Under the pieces are notes generated by a model. That model was given only the letters and a program-made list of their open reading frames with translations. It searched no databases and had not been told where the DNA came from. Positions 35,704 to 44,315 of a DNA stretch of 59,751 nt are shown in pieces (positions within the stretch are counted from its first letter, which is position 1; every line of letters begins with the position of its first letter). The DNA is from Paracoccaceae bacterium (GTDB lineage Bacteria; Pseudomonadota; Alphaproteobacteria; Rhodobacterales; Rhodobacteraceae), in assembly GCA_019911965.1 (NCBI GenBank), contig JAIOJF010000013.1:1-59751 (forward strand), in the 5' to 3' direction. The translations under genes were made by a program, and so were the position numbers.

Positions 35704-37710
35704 TCAGAGCAGGAAATCACCCACAACAAGCGGTGTCGGAATGCTGAGTTCAATTTCGAAATCGGACACCGAGTCACCGTTGACATCGCCCTGGATCACT
35801 GTCCGCGACGCGGTACTGAAAAACCGCAATTCGCCCGCTGTATCCGAAAACGCCGTTGTCCCGATGAAATTCCAGGCCTGCCGGCCTCCGGTCAGGATGT
35901 CGGCATCTATGGCGGATATGATGATCCGGTCCTCACCTTGGGTGAAATCCGCGATGGTGTCGCGCCGGATCGACGAGGCGCGGCTGTCAGCAATGGTATC
36001 GAACACGAACAGATCGGCCCCGGCATCGCCTTCAAGCTGATCCTGTCCGCGCCCGCCGCGCAGGACATCGGCACCGGAATCGCCGAACAGCCGGTCCTTG
36101 CCGGTGCCGCCATAAAGGTGATCGGCCCCGCTTCCGCCGGCCAGGTAGTCATCGCTTTTGCCACCATAAAGCCAGTCAATGCCCCGGCCGCCATGCAGAA
36201 TATCCTTGCCGGATTCACCCCAGAGCGTGTCGCTGCCCAATTGCCCGATCAGTTCATCCGCGCCCTTGCCGCCCTTCAGCGTGTTGTCGGCGTCGTTGCC
36301 GCGCAGGAAATCCCCGCCATCGCCGCCGATGGCGTTCTCGATCAGGGATCGCGCATCGTCATTATATTGCTTGGCATTGAAAAGACTGCCTCGCGCGAAC
36401 ATCTTGGTCGCCCCGTCAAGCCCGAGATAGGCAAGCTGCGAGGATTTGAACTCGCTCCACATACCGGGACGCAGATCAATCGACACGGCATTGCTATAGG
36501 CGGAGGCGTCATAAGTATCGGTGCCGCCGCCATCCCAGATGGTTTCGAAAATCTTCTTTTCCGTCGGGCTGAAGACATAGCGTGTGTCGCCCGAACGATG
36601 ATTGAAATTCGCACCGTACAGATACTGGATTGCCGCGATGTCGTTCATCATCAGCGTTTGCGGATAGCTGCGCGGCCCGTTGGTGACATTGTCCAGCGAT
36701 TGCCCGGCGAAGGACCGATAGCTCATGATCGAAAACTCATGGCTGTCCTGTGCGGCTGGCAAAACCGAGCCGTTGCCGCCGGTTTCATGCGGATGTTTCA
36801 GGCCCAGCGCGTGTCCGAGTTCGTGGATGAAAACGTAGAAATCATAAGAGCCGGGCTTGGATTCTCCGGTCGGTCTGTTGGTGTTGATGCGAACATCACC
36901 GGCATGAGCATCGTGATCGGGATACCAGGCATCGGCGGGTGCAGATATATCCGCGCGGGCAAACCTGATCATGCCGGGGGCGCTGCCGGTATCATCGACC
37001 CGGTCAAAATCTATCGCCGCCACGTCGTCCCACATGCCAAGCGCCTTGTACGTCATCTTCTTCTGGCCGATCTTGAACGGCGTGGAGGTCTCCGAGCGCA
37101 CTTTCGACGTGTCGAAGGTTTCCGGGTCCGTGCCGTAACCCGGCTGTTCTGATCCGGCATTCAGAAAGCTCCAGGTGATGGTGTTTTCCGCCCATTTGGT
37201 GCCCCAGATCAGATTGTCGATCGCAACATCGCCGGAATTTGCAATCGTCGTATGTTCCGGGCGGACCCCGACATTCAGGTTATCGACGGCAAAGCCCGCC
37301 GGTTCGGTGCCGACGGTGCGGATCAGCACCCGTGTGATCACGTTCTCCCCGAAATCGAACGAGAAATTCTCGTAAATATCGGTATCCGTCAGATTGAAGA
37401 CCTTGGTGATCTTGAAGTTGTTCAGGCCGAACAGCGTGACGCGGGTACTGCCTTCGGTGCCGAAGCACCCGGCATCGAAACTGACGGACGAGACCGCCTC
37501 GCTGAAGCGGAAACGGACCGGGCCGGTATAGCCTGTGTCGCCAGCAATCCCCGGAGTTGTCGGGTTGCAGGAATCCGGGACGATCACACCCTCGGCGGCA
37601 ACGCTGAAATCGCGCCCGTTCAGGAAATCAGTGAAAGTATAAACCGGATTGACCGTGCCTTGGGAATATTCCGAAAAGGTAATGGTCGTAATGGACTTGG
37701 CGTTGGCCAT
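35704..37710 (-). CDS. Serralysin-type RTX metalloprotease
   Basis: A secreted zinc protease of the M10 serralysin type, 668 residues. Residues 1-165 form a beta-rich domain of unknown type (FSEAVSSVSFDAGCFG; FAVDNLNVGV). The catalytic domain has HELGHALGLKH at 296-306 (three zinc-binding His plus Glu) and the Met-turn SIMSYRS. About 11 calcium-binding nonapeptides follow (GGKGADELIG, GGTGKDRLFG, GGRGQDQLEG). The C-terminal serralysin/type I secretion signal region ends VVGDFLL. There is no Sec signal, consistent with type I export. No type I ABC exporter is in the window. The start ATG 37710 has GAGAAA upstream. Confidence 0.9.
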   Translation of the reverse strand: MANAKSITTITFSEYSQGTVNPVYTFTDFLNGRDFSVAAEGVIVPDSCNPTTPGIAGDTGYTGPVRFRFSEAVSSVSFDAGCFGTEGSTRVTLFGLNNFKITKVFNLTDTDIYENFSFDFGENVITRVLIRTVGTEPAGFAVDNLNVGVRPEHTTIANSGDVAIDNLIWGTKWAENTITWSFLNAGSEQPGYGTDPETFDTSKVRSETSTPFKIGQKKMTYKALGMWDDVAAIDFDRVDDTGSAPGMIRFARADISAPADAWYPDHDAHAGDVRINTNRPTGESKPGSYDFYVFIHELGHALGLKHPHETGGNGSVLPAAQDSHEFSIMSYRSFAGQSLDNVTNGPRSYPQTLMMNDIAAIQYLYGANFNHRSGDTRYVFSPTEKKIFETIWDGGGTDTYDASAYSNAVSIDLRPGMWSEFKSSQLAYLGLDGATKMFARGSLFNAKQYNDDARSLIENAIGGDGGDFLRGNDADNTLKGGKGADELIGQLGSDTLWGESGKDILHGGRGIDWLYGGKSDDYLAGGSGADHLYGGTGKDRLFGDSGADVLRGGRGQDQLEGDAGADLFVFDTIADSRASSIRRDTIADFTQGEDRIIISAIDADILTGGRQAWNFIGTTAFSDTAGELRFFSTASRTVIQGDVNGDSVSDFEIELSIPTPLVVGDFLL

Positions 37711-37843
37711 ATCGTTTCTCCATATCAACACGCAGATATCTGCGCTTGTCGGAAGACCCGCCTCAAATGGTTTTCCAATCTGCCGGATTGGCAGAGGTTA
37801 CACGAAAAGCGGCCCGATGCCTAGTCTGGCCTGGCCGGCCCGG

Positions 37844-40800
37844 TCAGAGATCGATTTCAACCACGCCGTCCGGTTCTGCCGCGCGGCTCTGGCACAGGAT
37901 GATCTGGCTGTCGCGCTGCTTGCGCGACAAAACGAAATCGCGATGCTCGACCCCGCCCGAAACCAGCCCGCATTTGCACACGCCGCACAGGCCGTCCGAA
38001 CATTTTACATCGACATGCACGCCGTTCTCGTTCAGCACATCGGTGGCGGATTTTTCGGCGGGAATGGTAAACTCGCGCCCGGATTTCGCCAGTTTCAGGG
38101 TGAAGGCGTGGTTCACGTAATCCGGCACCTCCGGCACCGAGAAATACTCCATATGGCGGTTATCCTCAGGAAAACCGGCCCTGGTTGCCGTATCCAGCAC
38201 GCCCTGCATGTAGATATCCGGCCCGCAGGTATAGACATGCGCGCCCTCCTGCCATTTCAGGATCGCGGCCAGATCGGCCCGGCTGCCCTTGTCGGAAAAA
38301 TGAAGGTGCACCCTGTCGGCCCAGGGCATGGCGGCAAGATCGTTCAGAAACCCGGCGCTCGCCTGTTTCGAGCAGGAATAATGCATCGCGAAATCCCGCC
38401 CCAGCCGGTGCAGCCGATGCGCCATCGAGATCATCGGCGTGATGCCGATACCGCCACCCATCAGGAAGGTGAAACTGGCATCCTCGGCCAGCGGGAAATG
38501 GTTCAGCGGTTTGGAGATGAACACCATCCGCCCCTCTGCGAAAATCCGGTGCATCAGCTTGGAGCCGCCGCGCCCCTGATCCTCGCGCAACACGGCGATC
38601 TGGTATTTCGATCGGTCCGCGGGATCGCCCGACAGGGAATATTGCCGGAAGAACTCGGGCGCGACCACCACGTCGATATGCGCCCCCGCCTCGACCGGGG
38701 GCATGTCCCGGCCATCCGGCATGGAAAATTCGTACTTGGCGATATCGGGGGTCATCATCTCGACCTTCGATACCCGCACACGCAGCACCGGCACGTCCAG
38801 CTTGTCATTGGTATAGATATGCTCCGGCGGCTCACCTGCCGCGCGGCGGCGCTTGTGCTCGTCGGCGCTGATCATCGCTTCATAGGCGGCAATCCCGGCC
38901 TCGCGGTCCATCGGATAGGGCCAGGCATAGGGCGGTGGGGCCAATGGGGCGGGGTAGACGGCGAGCGTCTGATCCTCGTATTTCAGGTCCAGGTTTTTCG
39001 ACAGGCCGCGGGCATTGGCCGGTTGCGCCGCAGGCTGGTAGGGGCCTTCGTTTTCCATCTCCAGATCCCACCACCATTTCTTCAGCGCGTTGATCTCGCC
39101 ATTGCCCAGCATGTCGTCCAGCTTCGCCAGCGCCCTTGCGGTGAACGGCGCATGCATTGCAGCCCAGCGGAACGGGCGTTCGGCGAAGATGCCTTCCAGG
39201 TTCCACGGGCAGGTTTTCATGCAGCGCCCGCACATCGCGCCGTTCTTCTGGCCAACCCGGTAGGTGACGCAGCGCGAGGAATCCGATTTCCAGATTTCAT
39301 AGCCGTTGAACATCAGCTTCGGCCCGGCGGTGATCGCGCCCGACGGGCATTCGCGGGCGCATTTGTTGCAGGCTTCGCAGAACCTCTGCAGCCCGAAATC
39401 AATCGGCTTGTCGAAATCCATCGGCATGTCGGTGGTGACCACGCCGGATTTCAGGCGCGGCCCCAGCAGCGGATGCAGGATCACCTCGCCAATTCGGCTG
39501 ACCTCGCCAAGACCGGCCAGCAGCAGAAGCGGCGGTTGCAGCACCTCGTCATCCATCACCGAATGCACCCGCGCGGTATAGCCAAGATTCCTGATCTGCT
39601 GCGCCAGCACGCCGCCGATCAGGCTGAACCTCAGATACGCCCGCATCGACTGGGCGCAGGCGATCCAGTCGTCGCCGCTTGCCCCCTCCATCGTCTCGTG
39701 GCCCTGATCGACGATCATGCTGATGGCGTGCTTGTGGTAGGGGTCCAGCACCTCGCCGGCGGCATTGTGGCTGTAATAGGCATAATCCGGGCAACGGCTG
39801 AGGCCGACCGCATCCATGCCCAGGAAATAAAGCGCCGCCTTCAGATTGGCGGCATTGTTCGCGGCATCGCTGGCGGTCGGGTGGATGGCAGGCGCGGCCT
39901 CGCCGTCCTGCAACACGGTGAACGCCCCAAGCGAGGGGCGAAAGGCGAAGGCGGCGGCGGATTTGCGGACATAATTACCGTTTTTCGATGCCTCCTGCTG
40001 GGCCGCGCCAAGATCGCCGAACAAGGATCGCGCGAACATGTTGGCGCGTTTTGGCACGCGGGCGACGTTGACTTCGTCAATATGCGTGGTGGGGGTGTCG
40101 ACGCGCTTCAGGGTCTCGAACGGCAGCGGGCCGTCCTTGTAGCGCCGCCGCTGGTAGGGGTCGCGGTTCAGCGCGTTGCGGGCATGGGTGCCGAAGCCGG
40201 TTTTCCAGCTGAGCGGCGGGCGCTGTGCGGGCACCAGCGGCAGATCGGGGGTCATCCGCAAGGTGGTGGTGATGGCGACGATGCCGAACCGTTTGCCCAG
40301 GAACGGATTGACCAGTTCGCCGTTCTCGAAGGTCGCCAGCCCGGCGGCCACCGCCAGCTTGCCCAGATGCACGTCCGAGGCCGCCGGTGTGTGGCTGCGT
40401 GCCTCGCGCCCCAGCGTGCGGATATAGCTGGCAATCGTCACCCCGGTTTCCGCGCCGCGCAGGCAGGCGCGATGGGCCTGCGCATCCATCAGCCAGTCGC
40501 AGCCCGGCTCGCCCGGTTCGGGATCGCGCAGATGCTCCACCAGGAACACGATGGCGTGGCTGTGATGGGTGCAGGGCTTCGGCGGGGCCTTCAGGTTCTC
40601 GCGCAGCCCCGCCATGATAACGTCGATCCCGGCGGCGAATGTTTTCGGTTGCAGGGTCTGCAGCTTGACCGCCAGCCGCCCGACATCGGGATTGGCCAGC
40701 GGCGTATCCAGCCAGGCCCCTTCGGGGATTTCGCATATCCCGACCATCGAGGTATCGCAGTAATAGCCGAAGGATTTCATGTGGTTGGCGCGTTCGGTCA

Positions 40801-41038
40801 GGTCATCCAGGATGATGCCGCGTTCGCGTTTCACCAGCCCTTCGCGGGTGGCATCCAGCATCGCCTGGTATTCCTGCATGGCATTGACCAGCGACAAGGG
40901 TGCCTCGGGGCGGCGGAAGCTGAGGGCGGGTTCATCCGGCAGGCCGGACAGATCGGCGCTGGCCTGACGGCGCAGTTTTTCCAGCGGGAAGGGGCCAAGA
41001 TGCATCGGCCGGTTCTTGTATGAAAACAGTTTACCCAT
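37844..41038 (-). CDS. rdhA: Self-sufficient reductive dehalogenase (RdhA fused to ferredoxin reductase)
   Basis: A 1064-residue cytoplasmic fusion protein with no Tat signal. Residues about 100-640 form a cobalamin-dependent reductive dehalogenase: LGYTARVHSV, HPLLGPRLKSGVVTTDMP, KPIDFGLQRFC. Two [4Fe-4S] clusters are bound by C554-x2-C-x2-C-x3-C and C590...C603-x2-C606-x3-C610. Residues about 755-990 form a flavin/NAD(P)H reductase (FRQYSLSGDP, MGGGIGITPMISM, VYTCGPDIYM). The C-terminus is a plant-type [2Fe-2S] ferredoxin (C1013-x4-C-x2-C, C1049). This is the catabolic type (as in BhbA of Comamonas), which removes halogens from haloaromatics using NAD(P)H. It follows a MarR gene by 15 bases. 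The substrate is unknown. Confidence 0.88.
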   Translation of the reverse strand: MGKLFSYKNRPMHLGPFPLEKLRRQASADLSGLPDEPALSFRRPEAPLSLVNAMQEYQAMLDATREGLVKRERGIILDDLTERANHMKSFGYYCDTSMVGICEIPEGAWLDTPLANPDVGRLAVKLQTLQPKTFAAGIDVIMAGLRENLKAPPKPCTHHSHAIVFLVEHLRDPEPGEPGCDWLMDAQAHRACLRGAETGVTIASYIRTLGREARSHTPAASDVHLGKLAVAAGLATFENGELVNPFLGKRFGIVAITTTLRMTPDLPLVPAQRPPLSWKTGFGTHARNALNRDPYQRRRYKDGPLPFETLKRVDTPTTHIDEVNVARVPKRANMFARSLFGDLGAAQQEASKNGNYVRKSAAAFAFRPSLGAFTVLQDGEAAPAIHPTASDAANNAANLKAALYFLGMDAVGLSRCPDYAYYSHNAAGEVLDPYHKHAISMIVDQGHETMEGASGDDWIACAQSMRAYLRFSLIGGVLAQQIRNLGYTARVHSVMDDEVLQPPLLLLAGLGEVSRIGEVILHPLLGPRLKSGVVTTDMPMDFDKPIDFGLQRFCEACNKCARECPSGAITAGPKLMFNGYEIWKSDSSRCVTYRVGQKNGAMCGRCMKTCPWNLEGIFAERPFRWAAMHAPFTARALAKLDDMLGNGEINALKKWWWDLEMENEGPYQPAAQPANARGLSKNLDLKYEDQTLAVYPAPLAPPPYAWPYPMDREAGIAAYEAMISADEHKRRRAAGEPPEHIYTNDKLDVPVLRVRVSKVEMMTPDIAKYEFSMPDGRDMPPVEAGAHIDVVVAPEFFRQYSLSGDPADRSKYQIAVLREDQGRGGSKLMHRIFAEGRMVFISKPLNHFPLAEDASFTFLMGGGIGITPMISMAHRLHRLGRDFAMHYSCSKQASAGFLNDLAAMPWADRVHLHFSDKGSRADLAAILKWQEGAHVYTCGPDIYMQGVLDTATRAGFPEDNRHMEYFSVPEVPDYVNHAFTLKLAKSGREFTIPAEKSATDVLNENGVHVDVKCSDGLCGVCKCGLVSGGVEHRDFVLSRKQRDSQIILCQSRAAEPDGVVEIDL

Positions 41039-41053
41039 CGCTCGCGTTTCCCC

Positions 41054-41503
41054 TCAAAGGCCTTTGACGTCGCGTGTTTCGCCGGCCAGCAGTTTGGCAA
41101 GGATCGTGGTCAGCATGTCGCGCTCGTACCACGATAGTTTGGAGTTGAAATATTCGGCATTCTCAGACGCGCATTCATTGGCGCGCTGCAGGATCGCCTT
41201 GCCGCTTTCGGTCAGCGAAACCTCGGTGGTGCGCCGGTCGGCATCGCCGCTGGCGCGGGTGATCAACCGGTCCGCCTCCAGCCGCTTCAGACCGCGCGAC
41301 GTGGCGGTGCGGTCGATGCCGATGAAGGCGGCTATGTCCGACGGATTGGCCAGGCCTTGCTGCCCGGCGGACAAAAGGATGCACCATGTCACGCGGGTCA
41401 GGCCAAGGGCGTTCAGCCCCTGTTCAAAGCGCCGTTCATTGATCCGCGAGAACAGCGTGATCTGGTAGCCGATGGCCGCGTGCAGGTCGTAGGGTTCCGT
41501 CAT
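41054..41503 (-). CDS. MarR-family regulator upstream of the reductive dehalogenase
   Basis: A 149-residue winged-helix regulator. The recognition region is LANPSDIAAFIGIDRTATSRGLKRLEADRLI, and the wing is ASGDADRRTTEVSLTESGKAIL. Flanking helices provide the dimer interface. MarR regulators of dehalogenase genes usually respond to the halogenated substrate. The ATG at 41503 fits the family; an in-frame TTG at 41518 lies inside an operator-like dyad. The stop is 15 bases before the rdhA start, so both are probably on one autoregulated transcript. Confidence 0.9.
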   Translation of the reverse strand: MTEPYDLHAAIGYQITLFSRINERRFEQGLNALGLTRVTWCILLSAGQQGLANPSDIAAFIGIDRTATSRGLKRLEADRLITRASGDADRRTTEVSLTESGKAILQRANECASENAEYFNSKLSWYERDMLTTILAKLLAGETRDVKGL

Positions 41504-41504
41504 G

Positions 41505-41540
41505 ATTGACGTTGTCAATTATATAATTGTCTCTGTCAAT
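41505..41540. promoter_or_regulatory. Tandem operator-like dyads in front of marR-rdhA
   Basis: ATTGAC-GTT-GTCAAT (41505-41519) is a perfect dyad. ATTGTC-TCT-GTCAAT (41526-41540) is a near copy. Their centres are 21 bp apart, two helical turns. Between and overlapping them on the transcribed strand is TATAAT, a plausible -10 element, a few bases from the marR ATG. This layout fits repression of marR-rdhA by the MarR protein. Confidence 0.65.
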
Positions 41541-41579
41541 CATATTTTTGAGCGGTCCGGAATGTGGCCCCAATCCCGC

Positions 41580-42599
41580 TCAGCCATTGTTGGCGGCGGC
41601 GCGGGACATCGTGCAGCAGGCGCGGCCGCGATGCTTGGACTGGTACAGGGCCGCGTCGGCATCGGCGGCCAGTTTCACCGGGTCAAGTTCCCGGTAATTT
41701 CCGGACATCGTGTAGCCGATGCTGGCGCTGATCCGGCAGACCCGGCCTTCAAAATGGATCGGCTGTTCCAGCCGGCGGATGATCCGCCGCCCGATCCGCG
41801 ACATCAGCCGGGCATCGTTGCATTCCGTCTCCACCAGCACAAACTCATCGCCGCCGGTGCGGGCCACGATATCTTCGCTGCGGGTTTCCGCCACCAGGAT
41901 TTCCGCCGCGCGTTGCAGCACGAAATCCCCGGCAGCATGGCCATGCGTGTCATTCACCGATTTGAAATAATCGAGGTCCACATGCATCAGCCCGAAATCG
42001 CGCCGGCGGCGATCCGTTGTCAGGCGGGCCAGCACATGATCCAGCGCGCGGCGGTTGCGCACGCCGGTCAGGGTGTCGGAAAAGGCCTGTTCCTCGGCAC
42101 TGATACGCGCGCTCAGCAGCCGGGTATTCAGGCGCTTGGATTCCGCCAGCACCGCCGATTGCGCCTCGATCAGGTAGAGAAGTTCGACGGCCAGATCGGA
42201 GGCGGCGAAATCGCCCGAGTTCAGCGCGAAATCCGCCACCAGATCGGCAATCGCAATACTCGGCGACAGGTTCAGCAACATGCCCTGGCCATCGGGCAGC
42301 GCCACCGCCAGCCCTTTCAGCGCGGTTTCGGGCGTGGTGCGCAGGGCGACGTGAACCGGCGTTGCGGTCTGCTTGCGAAGCACCTCGGCCAGCGGCACGC
42401 CGGGGCGGCGCACGCTCAGGATCTTGTCCAGCTTCCGCCCGGCCAGAACGCCCCCCTTAAGCAGCTTTTGCATTGTCGGCCCGGCCTGCGTGATGCGACC
42501 ATCCGGGCCAACCAGAATATGCAGCGGCATCATGGCGTCCAGCCCGGCCTGATCCAGCAAGGCGCCCACCGGCGCGGGAACTGTCTGCGGCATGGTCAT
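41580..42599 (-). CDS. Diguanylate cyclase with HNOBA-like sensor domain
   Basis: A cytoplasmic GGDEF protein of 339 residues that makes cyclic di-GMP. The N-terminal part (about 1-145) resembles the HNOBA/PAS-like domain that pairs with H-NOX proteins (MPLHILVGPDGRITQAGPTMQKLL). A coiled linker (about 145-185) leads to the catalytic domain with DTLTGVRNRRALD, DLDYFKSVNDTHGHAAGD and the active-site GGDEF. I saw no RxxD inhibitory site in the usual place. Its ATG overlaps the H-NOX stop (ATGA), so the two proteins are coupled and probably form a complex. Overall the pair likely adjusts c-di-GMP in response to NO. Confidence 0.88.
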   Translation of the reverse strand: MTMPQTVPAPVGALLDQAGLDAMMPLHILVGPDGRITQAGPTMQKLLKGGVLAGRKLDKILSVRRPGVPLAEVLRKQTATPVHVALRTTPETALKGLAVALPDGQGMLLNLSPSIAIADLVADFALNSGDFAASDLAVELLYLIEAQSAVLAESKRLNTRLLSARISAEEQAFSDTLTGVRNRRALDHVLARLTTDRRRRDFGLMHVDLDYFKSVNDTHGHAAGDFVLQRAAEILVAETRSEDIVARTGGDEFVLVETECNDARLMSRIGRRIIRRLEQPIHFEGRVCRISASIGYTMSGNYRELDPVKLAADADAALYQSKHRGRACCTMSRAAANNG

Positions 42600-43180
42600 G
42601 GCCGCGCGCCCAGGCGAAATTCGCGCCCCGCCGCGAAATCGGGGTCCAGCAGGTCGATCGTGATTCTTTCATGTGCGCCCTCGCCTGCGACGTGATCCAG
42701 CAGCACCAGCGCGCCATATTCATCCGCCATCGCCCGCAATATCCCCAGCGCCAGCGCGGCAAATCCCGGCTTGTCCCATTGAAAGGACAGATCGAATGAC
42801 AGCGGCCCGTTCTGCGACAGCACGAGCCGAGGAAAATCCAGATCGGGCAGGGCCAGGCGGGCACGGTCATGCAGATCGTCGAGCGAATGCAGGAAATCCT
42901 CGAACGATTCGCCGCCGAACCGGAGCAGCCGGCGCACCGCGCCCGAGCGCAACTGCGCAACAAGATAGGTTCCCATATCCTCCAGCAGCGGCGCGCGGTC
43001 ACGCTTCAGTCGGCGGCAGGCGGCGGCCAGTACCGTCTCGGTCAGGGCGGAATCGTAGATCAGCAAGGCCTCGAACGAGTCAAAGCCAAGGGCTGCGTCG
43101 CGGCAAATCTCGGTCCATGTTTGATCTCCGTAAACGTCGCTAATGAATGTCTGAATCGCGCGATTGACCAATCCGTGCAC
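42596..43180 (-). CDS. H-NOX heme-binding nitric oxide sensor
   Basis: A 194-residue H-NOX domain protein. The start is GTG 43180, chosen because GGAGGG lies 6 bases upstream and the family N-terminus is MHGLVNRAI. His104 (DLHDRARLALP) is the expected proximal heme ligand, and Pro117 fits the conserved heme-contacting proline. The YxSxR motif that holds the heme propionates is altered to D130-x-S132-x-Q134. Heme binding is therefore likely but perhaps weakened or different. It is coupled to the downstream diguanylate cyclase. Confidence 0.85.
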   Translation of the reverse strand: MHGLVNRAIQTFISDVYGDQTWTEICRDAALGFDSFEALLIYDSALTETVLAAACRRLKRDRAPLLEDMGTYLVAQLRSGAVRRLLRFGGESFEDFLHSLDDLHDRARLALPDLDFPRLVLSQNGPLSFDLSFQWDKPGFAALALGILRAMADEYGALVLLDHVAGEGAHERITIDLLDPDFAAGREFRLGARP

Positions 43181-43315
43181 AATATACCCTCCGAACACAT
43201 ACCGGCGCGATCCTGACAAAGGATGATTAAGAAACCGCCAATCCGCGCGGGATGGCTTTGCGGCGCGGGCCGGGGCGGTCATAATGGCCCCGTCGCTGCA
43301 AAAGGAGAGCAGGAA

Positions 43316-43837
43316 TTGCCGTTATCGCAGAACAGGCCTGACGAGACGCCGCGCATCGCGCTGGTGCTGGGGGCTGCGGTCTGGCCGGGGGGTGAACCCT
43401 CACCGACCCTGCGCCAACGCGCCGAGCATGCCGCGTCGTTGTATCGCGCGGGCCTTGCGGCGGGGGTGATCGCCTGCGGCGGGCTGGGCCGCCATCCGCC
43501 AAGCGAGGCCGAGATCATCCTTGGTCTTTGCCGCGCAGCGGGCGTGCCGGAGGATTGCCTGTGGCGTGAGGACCGGTCGGCCACCACGATCGAGAATATC
43601 CGTTTCGCCCTGCCGATCCTTCAGGAAATCGGCACAAGGCGCGTGGTGGTCGTGACCGACCGATACCACCTCCCCCGCGCAATGCTGACGGCACGGCGGT
43701 TCGGACTGGAGGCCATTGCCGAAGCTGCGCCGCGCGGTGATACCCCGTTCTTAAAACGCCTGCGCCTTGTGCTGCGCGAGGTACCGGCGTTGATCTGGTA
43801 TGCGATCACGCTGCCCCGAGGCGCGGGCGGGCGTTAA
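43316..43837 (+). CDS. YdcF-like DUF218 protein
   Basis: A DUF218 family protein of 173 residues with ALVLGAAVWPGGEPSPTLRQRAEHAASLY, ACGGLGRHPPSEAEII, EDRSATTIENIRFALPIL and VVVVTDRYHLPRAMLTARRFG. The acidic/hydroxyl residues of these motifs match the YdcF/SanA fold. Members act in envelope biology, but the reaction is not known. The start is probably TTG 43316 after AGGAGAGCAGG; the frame reaches an ATG at 43223, but that leading stretch looks non-coding. It is divergent from the H-NOX gene and overlaps the end of a convergent secreted-protein gene by 4 bases. Confidence 0.8.
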   Translation: MPLSQNRPDETPRIALVLGAAVWPGGEPSPTLRQRAEHAASLYRAGLAAGVIACGGLGRHPPSEAEIILGLCRAAGVPEDCLWREDRSATTIENIRFALPILQEIGTRRVVVVTDRYHLPRAMLTARRFGLEAIAEAAPRGDTPFLKRLRLVLREVPALIWYAITLPRGAGGR

Positions 43838-44217
43838 GGCGCGACCGTCACGCGGACATAGCGCCCGGTGGAGCCCGAGCCGTAAATCCGCACGAACACC
43901 GTCGCGCCGCCATTCACCAGGTTGCGCGCGGCCACGGGATCAATCGTGCCGTTCATCACCATCCGCTCCATGATCGCGCGGTTGTTGATATCGCCAAAGA
44001 ACGGGTCCCATTCGTCGCCGGGCTGGGAAATGCCGAACCGGTGGTAATTTGCGCGGTCCTGCCGCAGAACCTGCCAGGGCTCGCTCAGGCGCTGGCCCTT
44101 GGAATTGTAGATGTCGGCCTGCCCGATATAGGCGGTATACGAGCCGACCAGTTCGTCGGCGAATACCGGCAGCGACAGCATCAGCGAAACGGTGGCGGCA
44201 GCGAGAAAGCGCAGCAT
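43834..44217 (-). CDS. Small secreted protein of unknown function
   Basis: A 127-residue protein with a Sec signal peptide (MLRFLAAATVSLMLSLPVFADE). The mature part has YTAYIGQADIYNSKGQRLSEPWQVLRQDRANYHRFG and a glycine-rich end GSGSTGRYVRVTV. The repeated basic residues and the mention of W-Q-x-L-R-Q-D-R-A-N-Y-H suggest a small periplasmic domain seen in other Rhodobacterales secreted proteins. I cannot name a family. It is convergent with the YdcF-like gene and lies downstream, on the same strand, of the MttB-like gene (98-base gap). Confidence 0.7.
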   Translation of the reverse strand: MLRFLAAATVSLMLSLPVFADELVGSYTAYIGQADIYNSKGQRLSEPWQVLRQDRANYHRFGISQPGDEWDPFFGDINNRAIMERMVMNGTIDPVAARNLVNGGATVFVRIYGSGSTGRYVRVTVAP

Positions 44218-44315
44218 CGGAGTCTCCTTTACGGCGAAAGCCGTAAGCGGGATTGTACGTTTCCCGGCGCCGGGCGCAAGCCAGCGCTTCGACGCAGGCG
44301 CGTTCCGCCCGGGGA

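Noticed and set aside
36030-36330. Repetitive DNA resembling a CRISPR or tandem repeat array
   Set aside because: The periodicity comes from calcium-binding nonapeptides of the RTX protease; the DNA units vary and have no spacers.
37649-41023. A 1124-codon open frame antisense to the reductive dehalogenase
   Set aside because: It mirrors the codons of the GC-rich gene on the other strand, is rich in His/Gln/Arg, and has no recognisable domain or ribosome site.
37844-41038. Respiratory (Tat-exported) reductive dehalogenase
   Set aside because: No twin-arginine signal and no RdhB-type anchor gene nearby; the fused reductase and ferredoxin fit the cytoplasmic catabolic type.
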